Assembly (NCBI GenBank): GCA_947568835.1
Contig: OX387612.1
Coordinates: 6,696,001-6,760,000 of the forward strand
Length of the DNA: 64,000 nucleotides
Origin: Protonemura montana
Lineage: Eukaryota; Arthropoda; Insecta; Plecoptera; Nemouridae
Reading direction: 5' to 3'
The notes beneath the pieces were generated by a model. The model did no database searches. It was not told the origin of the DNA and was given only the letters and a program-made list of their open reading frames with translations. Of this stretch, positions 9,144 to 19,841 are shown piece by piece (position 1 is the first letter of the stretch; each line of letters opens with the position of its first letter). The translations under genes were made by a program, and so were the position numbers.

Positions 9144-12100
9144 CTGTGGGAACATGGAAAGAAAAACACTTGTTATTAATTGGAAAAAAAAACTATTTTA
9201 CAGCCTGTTTTAAAGAAAAACAAGTAATTTTCCTGAAGTTTCGTAACTTATGTCTGTTGCTTCATCACGGATGACGAAGCTTTGAAAGCTGTCCCTCCCC
9301 CCCTGTCCCCCTCTCCCTTAAACCCTATGGATTCACCACCTTTTTTTAATAGATTTTATATACTAGATAGATTTTTTAAAGATTTATTAAAAACATGGCA
9401 ATGAAATATGAAATGGATCAATACCGTGTCAAAAAATCTCTTTAAACTAGCAAATAAAACTCGAATGCGAAGACTTGCGAACTTCTTATTTTCAGACTTT
9501 ATACATCTCAATATTACAAACATAATTGCAAAATTTGGTCAAGTTTTGTCAATAACTTAGCCATTTATCAAGGTTTCTTTCACATTTCGAGATAATTCCG
9601 TGCAGACGGGAATGCCGATGGCACTGCTGTCGTACGGCTGTTTCAGAAACTACGACGATTAAAGCCGGCAAGTAAAAATTATATATGCGCCTAATTTTTT
9701 TTGCCTTGAAATTTATGTCATTGAGTTATTAAAAAGTGAGTTCACTTTCGAAAAGATGACTAGTAAAGAAGCTATATTTCTAGCATATCAACGTGAGATT
9801 TGAAATAAAATTAGGAAGTAAAACGTTATGCTCATATGTTCCCAAATTGCTCTGTTGTCCTGTCTGATTTATCGAATGTATTGACAGCTTTGTATCATAA
9901 TTTCGTCACCAGTCACTCTTTGAAAGTAGCTTCAATTGTATCGCGTTGTACCCGGCGCCCAGCCGACAGCAGACGTCTCTAGTATCGAGTTGCTGCGTGT
10001 CGAGGGAGAGAGTACGCAAGATACTGGTACTAGTGGGCCAGAGAGAGAAGGGAACTAGGTGTTGTATTGCATTGGTTTCGACTGGTTAGAGGAGGGGAAA
10101 TATGAAACGAGGCGTGCCATTGGCTGGCTGTTCGGCGATGGCGAGAGGTTTTTGTGTGGTGAATCGGAGAAGGAATATTCATCGAGTTACTACGTTTAGT
10201 TGCAAGTGCAATGCACTTAAATGTACACTGTTTATTGCATGATGTAGTGAAGTGACGCATATAAAGTCTACTAAAGGAAATAACTGTGTTTATTAATTCA
10301 CTTTGATGAACTGAGCTTGTGAATGTTTTAAAACTGTTGTGTTGTCATTTATTATTTGTGTTTAAAAGTGAACTTTAAAAATCGTAAGTCTATTCAAAGT
10401 TTTATGATGATTGTATTGTGGTGTATTTGTATGAAAGTATTGTTATTATTACTGCGTACTTTTTGCTCGTAATGAAGAATATGTATTGCTCATCGCTTGA
10501 GTTAATCTCGCTTTCTTTCAATAAAAATTAATAATAAATGGCTGAGTAAACAAGGAGTGGAATTATATTCTATAATTTTGAAGAAAGAAACGAATTGAAA
10601 AAATATATAACTCAAAGCCTCAAATGTGTTTGAGACTCCGTTTAGGGGGGTTTTACCGGTGCAGTAGTTTGCTTTAAAACAATGATATTTGAATAATTAC
10701 ACAGCAAAACCAACAAAATATATATATCTATTTATGACAACACGCGAAGAACAAGAAACAAATTGTTGTCAACAATGTGTTTGTTTGCTTTGTTTGCTTT
10801 GTTTGCAATGTGTTTGCTTCAAAACGAAATATTGTTGGCTTGGGAATATAAACAAAATATTAATGGGACCACTTACTTTGGCCTCCAAATAACGGTTTAG
10901 AAATTAAACCCCATCCTTCGAGGTTCAAAAATTAAACGGTGATTGGGACAGAGTGAAAAAAGTGACAGGTACTAATTGCATATTATTTTATGTGACAAAA
11001 CATAACCTTCCTGAATCATCACCAAATTTAAATTTAAATTCACATCTTTTTTGTGTATTTTCCTAAACATCCCCTTTTAAATCTTTCAAAATGTCGGCTA
11101 AGCGGGGGAAATGTATTTTGGCCTCTCTTAAGCGCCAAAAGCAAGATTTAATTGGCTTTGGTGAAATCGACTCTTCGACTCCTGACAACTTAATCTAACC
11201 TTGACACAAGTTAAAAAAATGGCCGGATCCTTAAACCAGAGTTTGGGTTTTACTTACGATTCGTCCCAGGGAGTAAAGACACAGCGTAACTTGAGCAATG
11301 TTGCGTCGCTCGAAAAGGTCGGCCGTCTGGAAGATTTCTTCCTCGGGAACGCCATACTTCTTGATCGCAGCCTGAAACCTGCAGGTCAAACACCGACAGT
11401 CATTAAAAACTGTACTCTAAGTTAAGCTTTATAATACTTTACCTATGGCTACGCTGGTCTACTCGGGCTTACGCTAATACTCAGGATACGCCTAAATTAT
11501 ACGCTAGGCTATAAGTGTAGCTAAATTAGACTACGGCTTACATGCTAGTTTACGCTACAGGCTACGATATACGCCCTATACGCTTGGCCGCTCTATACCC
11601 TACAACTACGCTGTATTATGCTACACAACACTTTGGACTGGTCACTGCAGGACTCATGTCCAGGATGCAATATCCTTAATAGTTCAGTTTTTATAAGATC
11701 ACTTTAAATTCAGACCTCTGAATGTTCTCCATCAGTTGGAAATTGGTCCCTTTGGTCTGTATCTTCTTCACCGATCCAGGAGCGATCTTGTTGATGACGT
11801 TGCACAGGACGATGCCATCCTTAAGGACGTCCTCGTAAACCTGACTCGACAACTTCTCACCAAGGACCTCTTCGATCCAGGCTAGGACTTCGGCCTCCTG
11901 CTCCTTGCTCCTTGGCTGAAAAACCACAAATCGATTTAGATCATGGGTACCTACACTGAACAGGTACACGAATCGGTTCTCAATTTGCGACTACAACAAT
12001 CAACGCTAAGAAAGCCTTCCAAGAAAGTTCTCTTTTCGGTCAAATACTTCGGTAATTCTTATCCTAAAAACACTCTAATTAATCCGTTAAACCCATTTCT

Positions 12101-15100
12101 AAACGGAATTTTTCTCCACTATTAATTGATTGATTTGTTGCGTTTAACGATGCACTGTTTTGACAACGAACTGTGTGGCACTTGTCTTATAGTGTCGGTG
12201 AATGAGTGGTTGATGATGATGATGTTGATGAATCTTACCTAGAAGGAAGGAAGGGATACCTAGCGCTGGCACGTAGCCTACTCTTGTCGAAGAGCACCAA
12301 GAGGACCACCGGCTTAACGTCCCTTCCGAAGGACGGTACAACGCGAACAACAGGATTCCTCCAAAAGTCTATGCTGTCGAGAGGTTGATAAGCAAGGCGA
12401 ATGAAGTTGCTGTACTAACTTTCGTCCCTCAAACTCGCTCTCGAACAGAACTGCAGTCATCTGTATGATGATCACCCATCCAATACCTGACCCAGCGCAG
12501 TGTTACTTAACTTCGGTGATCTCACGAGGACCGATAGCCAACACGCCAAACCATTCGGTTTTTCCAACTACATTAAAAAAAAAAAAAAACATCTCGACGC
12601 CTGAACATAGACGACCGTTCATAAAGCGTTATGCAGGCGTCGGCGTCCTTTTTTAACGATAAACATCGTGTTTTGCATGGCGTCGGTCCAAAGCATCTGT
12701 TGCAACACCCGGCTAGCGTCGCGGTGCTGGCGTCGTTGCCTGATGCTAAATCACAGCCAACGTTGCATGGCTATGATGATTATTGCCGCAGCCTGCAGGC
12801 TAAATTTATGCGTTAATTATTTGGATTGCTATTTGGAACGTGTACATATTTGAATCTGTTTTTGCATCACTGTCAGGGTGTGGCTGTTCGTTAGTATATG
12901 TTTGTGCGGAAAATGAACTAAAGTTTGATTTTTTTTCAGCTGTGTTTAGAAAAAAGTGAGGTCTAAGAAGTAAGTTGGGTTTATATGTTTAGTCAGAGTC
13001 TCAGAGCTGATGTTTAACTCACTGCCATTGGGCTTAAATATTAAGTCAGAGTCCCAGTGCTAATATTATACGTCCTGCCACCCGATAATACTTGTTTAAC
13101 CTAGTATAATTAAACTATTATTGTTAAACTAGTAGTTATTAAACCTTTAAAATTATAGAATAAAGGCTCAAAATATCGATACGTGTTTATCAATCGCTGA
13201 GTTAAACAATACTAAAAGTTAATTGTACGCTAACGAGTCTCAAATGTGAGTAATCTGCGAGAAATAACAAAACGAAATTTCTCAACATTCGAAACAACGG
13301 TGACTCCACATGGTGGCATTTTCCACTTTTCTCGCTGTCATGTAGTCATTTTCAAAGACAGTTCTACATTTGTGCTATGGTTGTACGCCAAACACCATTC
13401 ACCTGGTCAAAAAATGTCTTGGAAACTAAAGTGACTTCTGAGAAATTCAATTGTGGTAACAGACCATGGTGCTTGCTTGTTTATTAAAGTGACATGCAGA
13501 CTAAAAAAAATCAACATAAGATCTAAGAAAAGGGCAGCGACAATTCACAAAAAAAAACTCAACAACTACTTAAACAAAAAAAAATTGTCTTTGAAAATGA
13601 GAAGCCCGTGAACTTTGTGCTCGCAGAGAGTTGATGCTCATGCCAAAATAAACATAGACAAAATTAGTCTCCCTCTTCAGAATAAGTGAAGAGAAAATTG
13701 TGTTTAAAAATAGTGAAATGGCATCAGAGCCAGACATAGTTAGGTGGTTCACGGTTATGGGTTGCACTTTAATAGAGTTTTCGACTAGCTTGCACCAAGA
13801 TGGGCTGGAAGCTCAATGTCGTCATGTTCTCAACTGGGTTTGCACCAGCTCCGAGTGAGAGCGCTCCCACCCGAACACTTGACCACTGGCTGTCAGTGCA
13901 TTCATTTATGTGAAATCTGATTTCCAATTGCACAGTTGAAATTCGCAGACAAGAAGAGTGCACCGGGAGTGACCCGAGAGCGAGCAACTCTGCCGGTCGA
14001 ACACGTGAAAGTTGCACTGGGACAGAGTCACATGCCCAGTCGAACACGTGAAAGTTGCACTGGTGCAGAGTCACATGCCCAGTCGAACACGTGAAAGTTA
14101 CACCGGGACAGAGTCACATGCCCAGTCGAACACGTGAAAGTTGCACTGGGGCAGAGTCACATGCCCAGTCGAACACGTGAAAGTTGCACTGGGACAGAGT
14201 CACATGCCCAGTCGAACACGTGAAAGTTGCACTGGGACAGAGTCACATGCCCAGTCAAACACGTGAAAGTTTTACTGGGGCTGAGGCACATGCCCAGTCG
14301 AACACGTGAAAGTTGCACTGGGGCAGAGCCACATGCCCAGCCGAACACGTGAAAGTTGCACTGGGACAGAGTAACATGCCCAGTCGAACACGTGAAAGTT
14401 GCACTGGGACAGAGTCGCATGCCCAGTCAAACACGTGAAAGTTGCACTGGGACAGAGTCGCATGCCCAGTCAAACACGTGAAAGTTGCACTGGGATAGAG
14501 TCACATGCCCAGTCGAACACCCCATTAGAGGGTTTTAGAAGTTCGGTGAGTGTGTTAGGCTAAAGAGATCAGTATTCAATATTATTATCTCATGATTAAT
14601 AGCGCAAACGTAAATACTAGGGTGTAATCAAATGTGGTAAGCGAGTGGAACTGTGCCAAAATTATGCCAGCCGACGTCACGGTATGAAAGAAATTTTAAA
14701 GTAGGTAATAAAAAACCTGGAACTTGGGAATCAAAAAAGCTGCGCATCACGGATGTTGCAACTCAGATGGATTCACTTTGCGTCTAGAAATAGAAACTAA
14801 AAGTGGAAATAAGTTTATGTGGGCGCCAGAAGTTAGTAACGTCATGAAGATGTTTTAGCTTCTTCTTGCGATTATAGTGGCACATTTATGTTATACCTTG
14901 CGTTTCTTTAAAAGTTCACGGAAGACATTTGTCATTGTTCTGTCACCGAGTTGGTATTATTGAAAAGTATCGTAAAAATGACTACCAAATGGCAACTTTA
15001 CTTATAAAAATGGAGATATTGAGATTGAGATTGAGATTGAGATGAGATTGATATCAACGATTGATATGCGTGTATCGATATTTTGAGTCGTATTTTATTT

Positions 15101-16074
15101 TTTATTTTTGAGGAAATTAAAAAGGACGGCCGTAAACGTCATCGGGTGTCAACTCGGGTGTCATCATCGGGTGGGACCAATAAAATCAATTACAGTATTT
15201 TAAAAAGTGTACTTAATACACTAAAAACTTGCATTAAATCCGTGCAGATAGTTGGGTAAAATAGTCAAAAGTAACCATCACACCAACTACACGATTCGGT
15301 TTTATCAAAATCTCGCCTCCTAGTTGAAGTGTTAGTTGAAACTATTGCCATGACGAATGCCAATCACATTCAGTGAAATTAAGATATTTCTGAGATCCAA
15401 CTTATAGTTGTCAATTTTTGGTAAAACCCAACATAATAAATAATTGTTACCCTCCTTGCCATCTTTCTGTAACGTCATTTAAATTCTGTGAACTCTATAG
15501 GTATGGAAAAGTGTATAAGAATGGTATTACCTGTGGTATTACCTTCATTACTTCCCGAAAGATCAAGTTACCAATTACTCAAATTACCAATTACTTGGCA
15601 TATAAAAGTAAATTTCTGAATTATTGAGAAAATAGTCATAATTATTTTTTTATTGGCTACCTTACCTGCTGCAAAATTAGCCAATGATAGGAGTAGAAAA
15701 AAAATATATTAATAAAAAAGTGTAAATTTCTTTGGTCCAAAGTCATTTTTTAGTTCAAGCTTGAATGGTCGTAATTAGATCAAGGAAAATAACACAATTC
15801 AGATACTCGGCCAAAACCCATGCAATTAAAACGCGTCTCAGTTCTATTAACATATGTAAGTATCACTCGTATCTTGACCTAGTAAGTGTATGGTATTTAG
15901 ACTCATGTCTACTCTATCTTACCTTAGCACTAGTTTTGACAAAAACTATTTAAACAGGATTTTAGAGGCTAAGAATTCTACGTATTACTACATATTAAGG
16001 TCTGATTAACCTTGTATTTTTATGTTATATGAAATAATTTGCGGGGCTAATTAGCCATTAATACTTACCGCCAT
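8961..16074 (-). CDS. Muscle protein 20/calponin-like protein (four exons)
   Basis: The coding parts are 16069-16074, 11716-11915, 11258-11378 and 8961-9143. They sum to 510 nt with consistent phases and encode 169 aa. The protein is a small single calponin-homology-domain protein of the Mp20/myophilin/transgelin group, expected to bind actin in muscle. Residues about 4-110 form the CH domain (KEQEAEVLAWIEEVLGEKL, then GIVLCNVINKIAPGSVKKIQ, then FQAAIKKYGV and IFQTADLFERRNIAQVT). Near the C-terminus 'LQMGFNKGASQAG' is the calponin-type repeat, preceded by 'KHPEYTGPRLGPK'. The length is slightly below the 184 aa of Drosophila Mp20. Introns are 2.1, 0.34 and 4.15 kb; the largest holds a 5S-SINE, a Rep-C head and a 43-bp array. 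The family is clear. Which paralogue it is remains open. Confidence 0.88.
9144..11257. other. Intron 3 of the Mp20-like gene
   Basis: AT-rich, with a cytosine-rich run near 9290-9320. No nested gene or recognisable repeat was seen. Confidence 0.5.
11258..11378 (-). CDS. Mp20-like gene, exon 3
   Basis: 121-bp exon with acceptor CTGCAG above 11378 and donor GTAAGT at 11252-11257. It encodes the second half of the CH domain, FQAAIKKYGVPEEEIFQTAD through LCLYSLGRI. Confidence 0.9.
11445..11640. repeat. Degenerate TACGC-rich simple repeat in intron 2
   Basis: In about 190 bp the motif TACGC occurs about ten times in settings such as 'ggctacgctgg', 'cttacgctaa', 'tatacgctagg' and 'tttacgctaca'. 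Spacing is irregular, roughly 10-25 bases, so this is a cryptic rather than an exact tandem repeat. It fills most of the short intron between exons 2 and 3. Confidence 0.55.
11716..11915 (-). CDS. Mp20-like gene, exon 2
   Basis: 200-bp exon with acceptor TTTTTCAG above 11915 and donor AG/GTCTGA at 11715. It encodes PRSKEQEAEVLAWIEEVLGE through NFQLMENIQ, the first half of the CH domain. It starts in phase 0, which fits the two-codon exon 1. Confidence 0.9.
12123..12565 (-). mobile_element. 5S-SINE, full length, in intron 1 of the Mp20-like gene
   Basis: On the minus strand it begins with a 5S rRNA-like head (about 12475-12560). That head contains AACTTCGGTGATCTCACGAG in reverse (A-box GAAGTTAAG) and a C-box-like GGATGGGTGATC. 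Next comes a body shared by all copies (GTTAGTACAGCAACTTCA and CCGTCCTTCGGAAGGGACGT in reverse), and it ends in a (TCAA)n-like tail at 12123. The same host strand carries the gene, so the SINE is in sense orientation. Confidence 0.85.
12566..13135. other. Intron 1 stretch with a GC-richer patch
   Basis: A segment at about 12625-12815 is GC-richer than its surroundings and stays open in two frames. I do not recognise the product, and nothing indicates a gene. Confidence 0.3.
13140..13335 (-). repeat. Rep-B-related fragment
   Basis: Shares 'aaatatcgatacgtgtttatcaatcg' (reverse of the Rep-B 'cgattgataaacacg' phrase), then 'gagtctcaaatg', 'taatctgcgagaaataac' and 'gaaacaacggtgactcca'. It sits in reverse orientation relative to the copies at 6.9 and 8.4 kb. 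Confidence 0.5.
13775..13985 (+). repeat. Rep-C head beside array 3
   Basis: Runs from 'ttttcgactagcttgcacca' through 'ctgggtttgcaccagctccg', 'gagcgctcccacccgaacac', 'ctggctgtcagtgcattcat' and 'gagtgcaccgggagtgaccc' to 'gagagcgagcaac', then directly into the 43-bp array. The CRE is degraded here to 'tgtcgtca'. Confidence 0.75.
13986..14525. repeat. 43-bp minisatellite, array 3 (intronic)
   Basis: About 12 copies of the 43-bp unit in the opposite orientation to arrays 1 and 2 (AACACGTGAAAGTTGCACTG then GGACAGAGTCACATGCCCAG and TCG). CACGTG is kept in practically every unit. It lies in the first intron of the Mp20-like gene and ends at 'cgaacaccccattagag'. Confidence 0.95.
14526..14959. other. 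Intron 1 stretch, unassigned
   Basis: Nothing recognised in this AT-rich part of the large intron. Confidence 0.3.
14960..15195 (+). repeat. Rep-B copy
   Basis: Contains a short (GAGATT)n-type simple repeat at 15013-15050, then 'cgattgatatgcgtgtatcg', 'attaaaaaggacggccgtaaacgtcatcggg' and related Rep-B text, truncated before the terminal part. Confidence 0.55.
15196..15888. other. Intron 1 stretch, unassigned
   Basis: AT-rich, with no gene or recognisable repeat. Open frames here are short and of ordinary composition. Confidence 0.3.
15890..15965 (-). repeat. Rep-A fragment
   Basis: Contains 'tttagactcatgtctactct', 'cttaccttagcactagtttt' and 'gacaaaaactatttaaacag', the conserved end of the Rep-A family seen at nine or more places in the window. 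Confidence 0.65.
16069..16074 (-). CDS. Mp20-like gene, exon 1: two codons
   Basis: ATG GCG followed at once by the donor GTAAGT (16063-16068 in reverse). It joins in phase 0 to exon 2 and gives MAPRSKEQE, close to the usual start of Mp20/myophilin proteins. The context AAAATGG is good for initiation. This exon is too short for any open-reading-frame scan and was found by asking which upstream donor restores the family N-terminus. Confidence 0.75.
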
Positions 16075-16200
16075 TTTGTCTTGATAGATGCGTGCGTCAC
16101 GGGAATTCGGAAGGAACTGACGCTAGAGCGACGTCTTCTGAGCCCCTTAAGCGAGCACGACATCAGCCCCCCTCCCCCCCCCCCCCACACTCTTGCCTAG
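16075..16200 (-). promoter_or_regulatory. Probable 5' leader/promoter of the Mp20-like gene
   Basis: A GC-richer patch directly upstream of the two-codon exon, ending in a cytosine run (about 16168-16188). No TATA box was fixed. The assignment rests on position and base composition only. Confidence 0.3.
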
Positions 16201-17456
16201 AACAAGAGACACCTCACCAAAGCTGCGCCGTCGGGGGGTCGGGCCGATATTGAGTTTTACGACTTGGGTTTGCAAGATACTGAACTAACTTCGATATTTC
16301 TTGATTATTTCACTGACGTGATTGCTAACTTTTGATGACCTTCTTTGAAGTGGTTTTCCAAAACAATGTATTTTTAAGTTTAGTTACTTAGCAAAAAACG
16401 ATTCCTTTTTTTTTTTGCCAAAACAATGTTGTTAGCAGCTGACTTTGAAAAACGACCTACGAACCCATTTGGTTAATCTCAGATGTGTTTTTTTTTTAAG
16501 TATCTAAAGCTTTTTTTCGCATTTGTAAATCCAACTACATAATGTCAGTTCAAACAATACATTTTACAGCTCCATTCATTCTGTACTTACTGTATTGATA
16601 TGCTGTATTACTTTACGAAACTTTTTCTCGTAAAATTTGAAGAAAAGCATCGGAAGAAACTAAAGAAATTAATAGATGTAATCGAAATGTATTTCCATTT
16701 TTCTAATAAAAATATTCTTTTTCATAAAAGGGAAAAAAATTGTGGAAGCAGTAATTTTTTACCTGTAGTTACAGCGTTATACATTGTTTCTTTTTGTTTT
16801 GTTAAAATAATAGTATTTAAACAAGCTATTTTATTACTATTATTATTAATTTCGTAAATCTAGCTTAAAATCTGTAAAAAAAAATGTATAAACCCACTTT
16901 AAAAATAAGCACTTTTTTTAGCTGGCACTTTTAAACCATCTCAACGGCGCCAACCTATGCCTTACAACGCCCCCATGTCAGCAATGCATTTTACCATCCC
17001 AACCACCCACACTCTAATATTAGCCGTCTCGTTAACGCCGTACCCAGCCAAGGGTAAGACATTAAAATTCTTACGTCGCCTTCGAAAGTATCTTCAATTT
17101 CATGCCATCCGAGCTTCTCTCGAGATGACGCGTCTGGGTTTTAAAGACAGGTCACGTGGTTAGAGACTCTAAACATCTGTTCCCAGTTTGTCATGTCTTA
17201 ACTTTCGTCTTCGAAGACAAGAAGTCGATTGGCAGTTGACAACAGTCAAAACTTAATTGTTAAACTTTGTGAAGAAAGTACAGTCTATCTCCCAGTAACA
17301 AGTACAAAGAGTTTTGTACGGTAATTACAATTGCATTTAAAAGATTCAATTTTTATCAATTAAAAATGTCAGTTGTCAGAATTGATTGATTTGGCTGCGT
17401 TGTCGAATATATCTTCTGTCGAGAGAATGCACTGCATTTCTATTTCTTGTGTTTAC
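16201..17456. other. Intergenic, unassigned
   Basis: AT-rich with several T runs. Open frames at 16600-16857 and 16957-17163 have no recognisable content. Confidence 0.35.
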
Positions 17457-17935
17457 CTGATGGGAAGAGGTGGGGGTAGGTACGTGAGTTGGCAACACAG
17501 CTTAGATGGTCGAGTCGAGACGGGTTGAAATTTTGACACCTGACAAGATGGACATGAATCGATCAAAGACCGCCCTGATGGGAAGGGGTGGGGGTAGGTA
17601 CGTGAGTTGGCAACACAGCTTAGATGGTCGAGTCGAGACGGGTTGAAATGTTGACACCTGACAAGATGGACATGAATCGAACAAAGACCCTCCTGATGGG
17701 AAGGGGTGGTGGTAGGTACGCGAGTTGGCAACACAGCTTAGATGGTCGAGTCGAGACGGGTTGAAATGTTGACACCTGACAATATGGACATGAATCGAAC
17801 AAAGACCCTCCTGATGGGAAGGGTTGGGGGTAGGTACGCGAGTTGGCAACACAGCTTAGATGGTCGAGTCGAGACGGGTTGAAATGTTGACACCTGACAA
17901 GATGAACGCGAATCGAACAGAGACCCTTCTAATTG
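17457..17935. repeat. 118-bp tandem repeat, four copies
   Basis: Unit starts at 17457, 17575, 17693 and 17811, an exact 118-bp period. Landmarks are 'ctgatgggaaggggtgggg', 'ggtacgtgagttggcaacac', 'agcttagatggtcgagtcga' and 'gacacctgacaagatggaca'. A single diverged relative lies at 44210-44300. Because the unit is not a multiple of three, the minus strand gives three overlapping spurious frames. Confidence 0.95.
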
Positions 17936-18507
17936 GATCTGAAAAAATTGATGTAGTAAATCTGGATCTATTTGAATAGGGGTTAAACCATACCAGGTGA
18001 TTTTATTATTATTAACACTACTACAGTCTCAAAAATTGATGCCCAACCCCGATCTCCACCACTTCAAAAAACTTCGAAAAACTTTGATAAACTGCGTTTA
18101 GTGATATTTTGCTTAAAATTATTTTTGGAGAATTCCTATTCTGCAAATGTTGTTAACTTTCAGATTTTACTTTTAAAAAAAAATCTAGACATCTTTGTGT
18201 TTACAACGGAATAAATAGGTAGTAAATTTAAGCTGTGTTTATTTAAAGCCCTATTTTTTTCACAAGATTGATAGCCGGGCCTTAAACGTATACACAGAAA
18301 GAAGCCTTGCAGACTTGAGGAGATCAAAAATATTTGCAAGGCTTGCTCCACCCTGCTCTTGACTCTGCTAAAAACTTGCCAAAATGTAACCAACGGCCAT
18401 CCGTTTAAAAATATAAATGAAGTATTCCTCGTCTTTTTTTTTCTCGTAGCTAAAATTTAAGACCATCTCTCTTAAAGCCAACAAATAAAAAAAACACGCA
18501 AAATTGT
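17936..18507. other. Intergenic, unassigned
   Basis: No gene or repeat recognised. Confidence 0.3.
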
Positions 18508-18722
18508 GGTTCCTTTCCGAAGGACGGTACAACGCAAACAACATGATTCCTCCACAAATCCATGCTGTCAAGAGGTTGATGAGCAAAGCGAGTGAAGTTA
18601 CTGTACTAACTTTTATCCCTCTAACCTCTCCCTCGAACAGAACTGGTCATGTGTATAATGGTCACCCATCCAATAGCGTAGTGTTGCTTAACTCCGGCGA
18701 TCTCACGAGAATCGGTTGTTTC
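18508..18722 (-). mobile_element. 5S-SINE, lacking its 3' half
   Basis: Minus-strand copy with the 5S-like head (18660-18722) and the first part of the body up to 'cctttccgaaggacggtac'. The tail half is missing. Confidence 0.75.
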
Positions 18723-19455
18723 TTCTGTTTTATTGATTATAAATAATATTTAATACAATTGTTAGTAAATTGGTGAATGTAGATTTTAATCAAAATGTAA
18801 CAACTATTTTCCGCTATGTAAATTTCAAAACTGTAATATTTATGTTCAAATACCAGTTTTACGGCCGTACACTCACATGATAAATTACAAAGTCAATCAA
18901 TTCTATTTTCATATCATTTTTTAATAAAGTCCATCATTCATTTTACAAGCTTTCAACATTTAAATTTCAAATACATTTCAACGCTAACGTAATAAACCAC
19001 GATCAGCTAACCATAAATCAATCCTTGACCTTCCAAACTATTTAAAAATATCCCGTCGCCAGAACGCGATTCATGAAACACACATATAAACCAACTGGCG
19101 GAAACTGCAGTAAAACAGTGCCACCGGGAGGATGCTTTCTAAATTTTGAATCGCCGCCAAAAGTAATCCCCCCATTGACGTCATGACGCCAAACACCGTG
19201 GTCACGTGGTCATCACGCGTGGGTGGGCAACAGTTGCTTACATCCAGAACTTGGAACGGTTTTTGGCAACCATAAGCATGGCACAGCCTACTCTATAAAT
19301 CTTTGATCGATGACGTAATATACCTATGATGTCATCTACAAAATTTAAGGTGGTTGCTGCAATTTACATGGATGTACTGTGGTTTGAAAATAGATTATTT
19401 TGCAGTAACCGACGGGATGGCGTATTTGAAATACCGGCTATCGCTGAATCACTAA
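18723..19455. promoter_or_regulatory. Upstream region of the 1199-aa reading frame
   Basis: Mostly AT-rich. At 19176-19183 there is a consensus CRE palindrome TGACGTCA and at 19203-19208 an E-box CACGTG. TGACGTAA and TGATGTCA variants follow near 19312-19336. This cluster sits about 0.5-0.65 kb before the start codon and could be regulatory, but no core promoter was identified. Confidence 0.25.
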
Positions 19456-19605
19456 AGTTAAAAGGACCACCGACTTAACGTCCCTACCGAAGGATGGTAC
19501 AACGCGGACAGCAGGATTCCTCCACAAATCCATGCTGTCGAGAGGTTGATAAGCAAGACGAGTAAAGTTGCTGTACTTACTTTCTTACCTCCAACTTCAC
19601 TACCT
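19456..19605 (-). mobile_element. 5S-SINE body fragment
   Basis: Contains 'accaccgacttaacgtccct', 'ccgaaggatggtacaacgcg' and 'gctgtcgagaggttgataag', then stops before the head. It lies about 240 bp upstream of the 1199-aa frame. Confidence 0.7.
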
Positions 19606-19841
19606 ATTCAAACGTTTACAGAGTGGGAAATAAGGGTAACTTAGGTTAAATTTTATAATAAAAATATCTACACTAAAGAATGGCGTTATTTCCATTTTTT
19701 CTGTTGCACGACACATTCAATTGTTAATAGTGTTTCCAAAGCCACGAAACTGACATGACATCCTAAAAGTGGTACAAAATTTAAACTACCCCTGGACATA
19801 TACTAAGAATCTGACCAACCGTTACCACAAGGTGCGCAGTG

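Noticed and set aside
2224-14525. CRISPR arrays
   Set aside because: The 43-bp units are head-to-tail without unique spacers and the sequence is clearly animal. They are minisatellites.
17453-17852. Minus-strand frames of 60-116 codons in the 118-bp array
   Set aside because: By-products of the tandem repeat; the same peptide appears in three frames.
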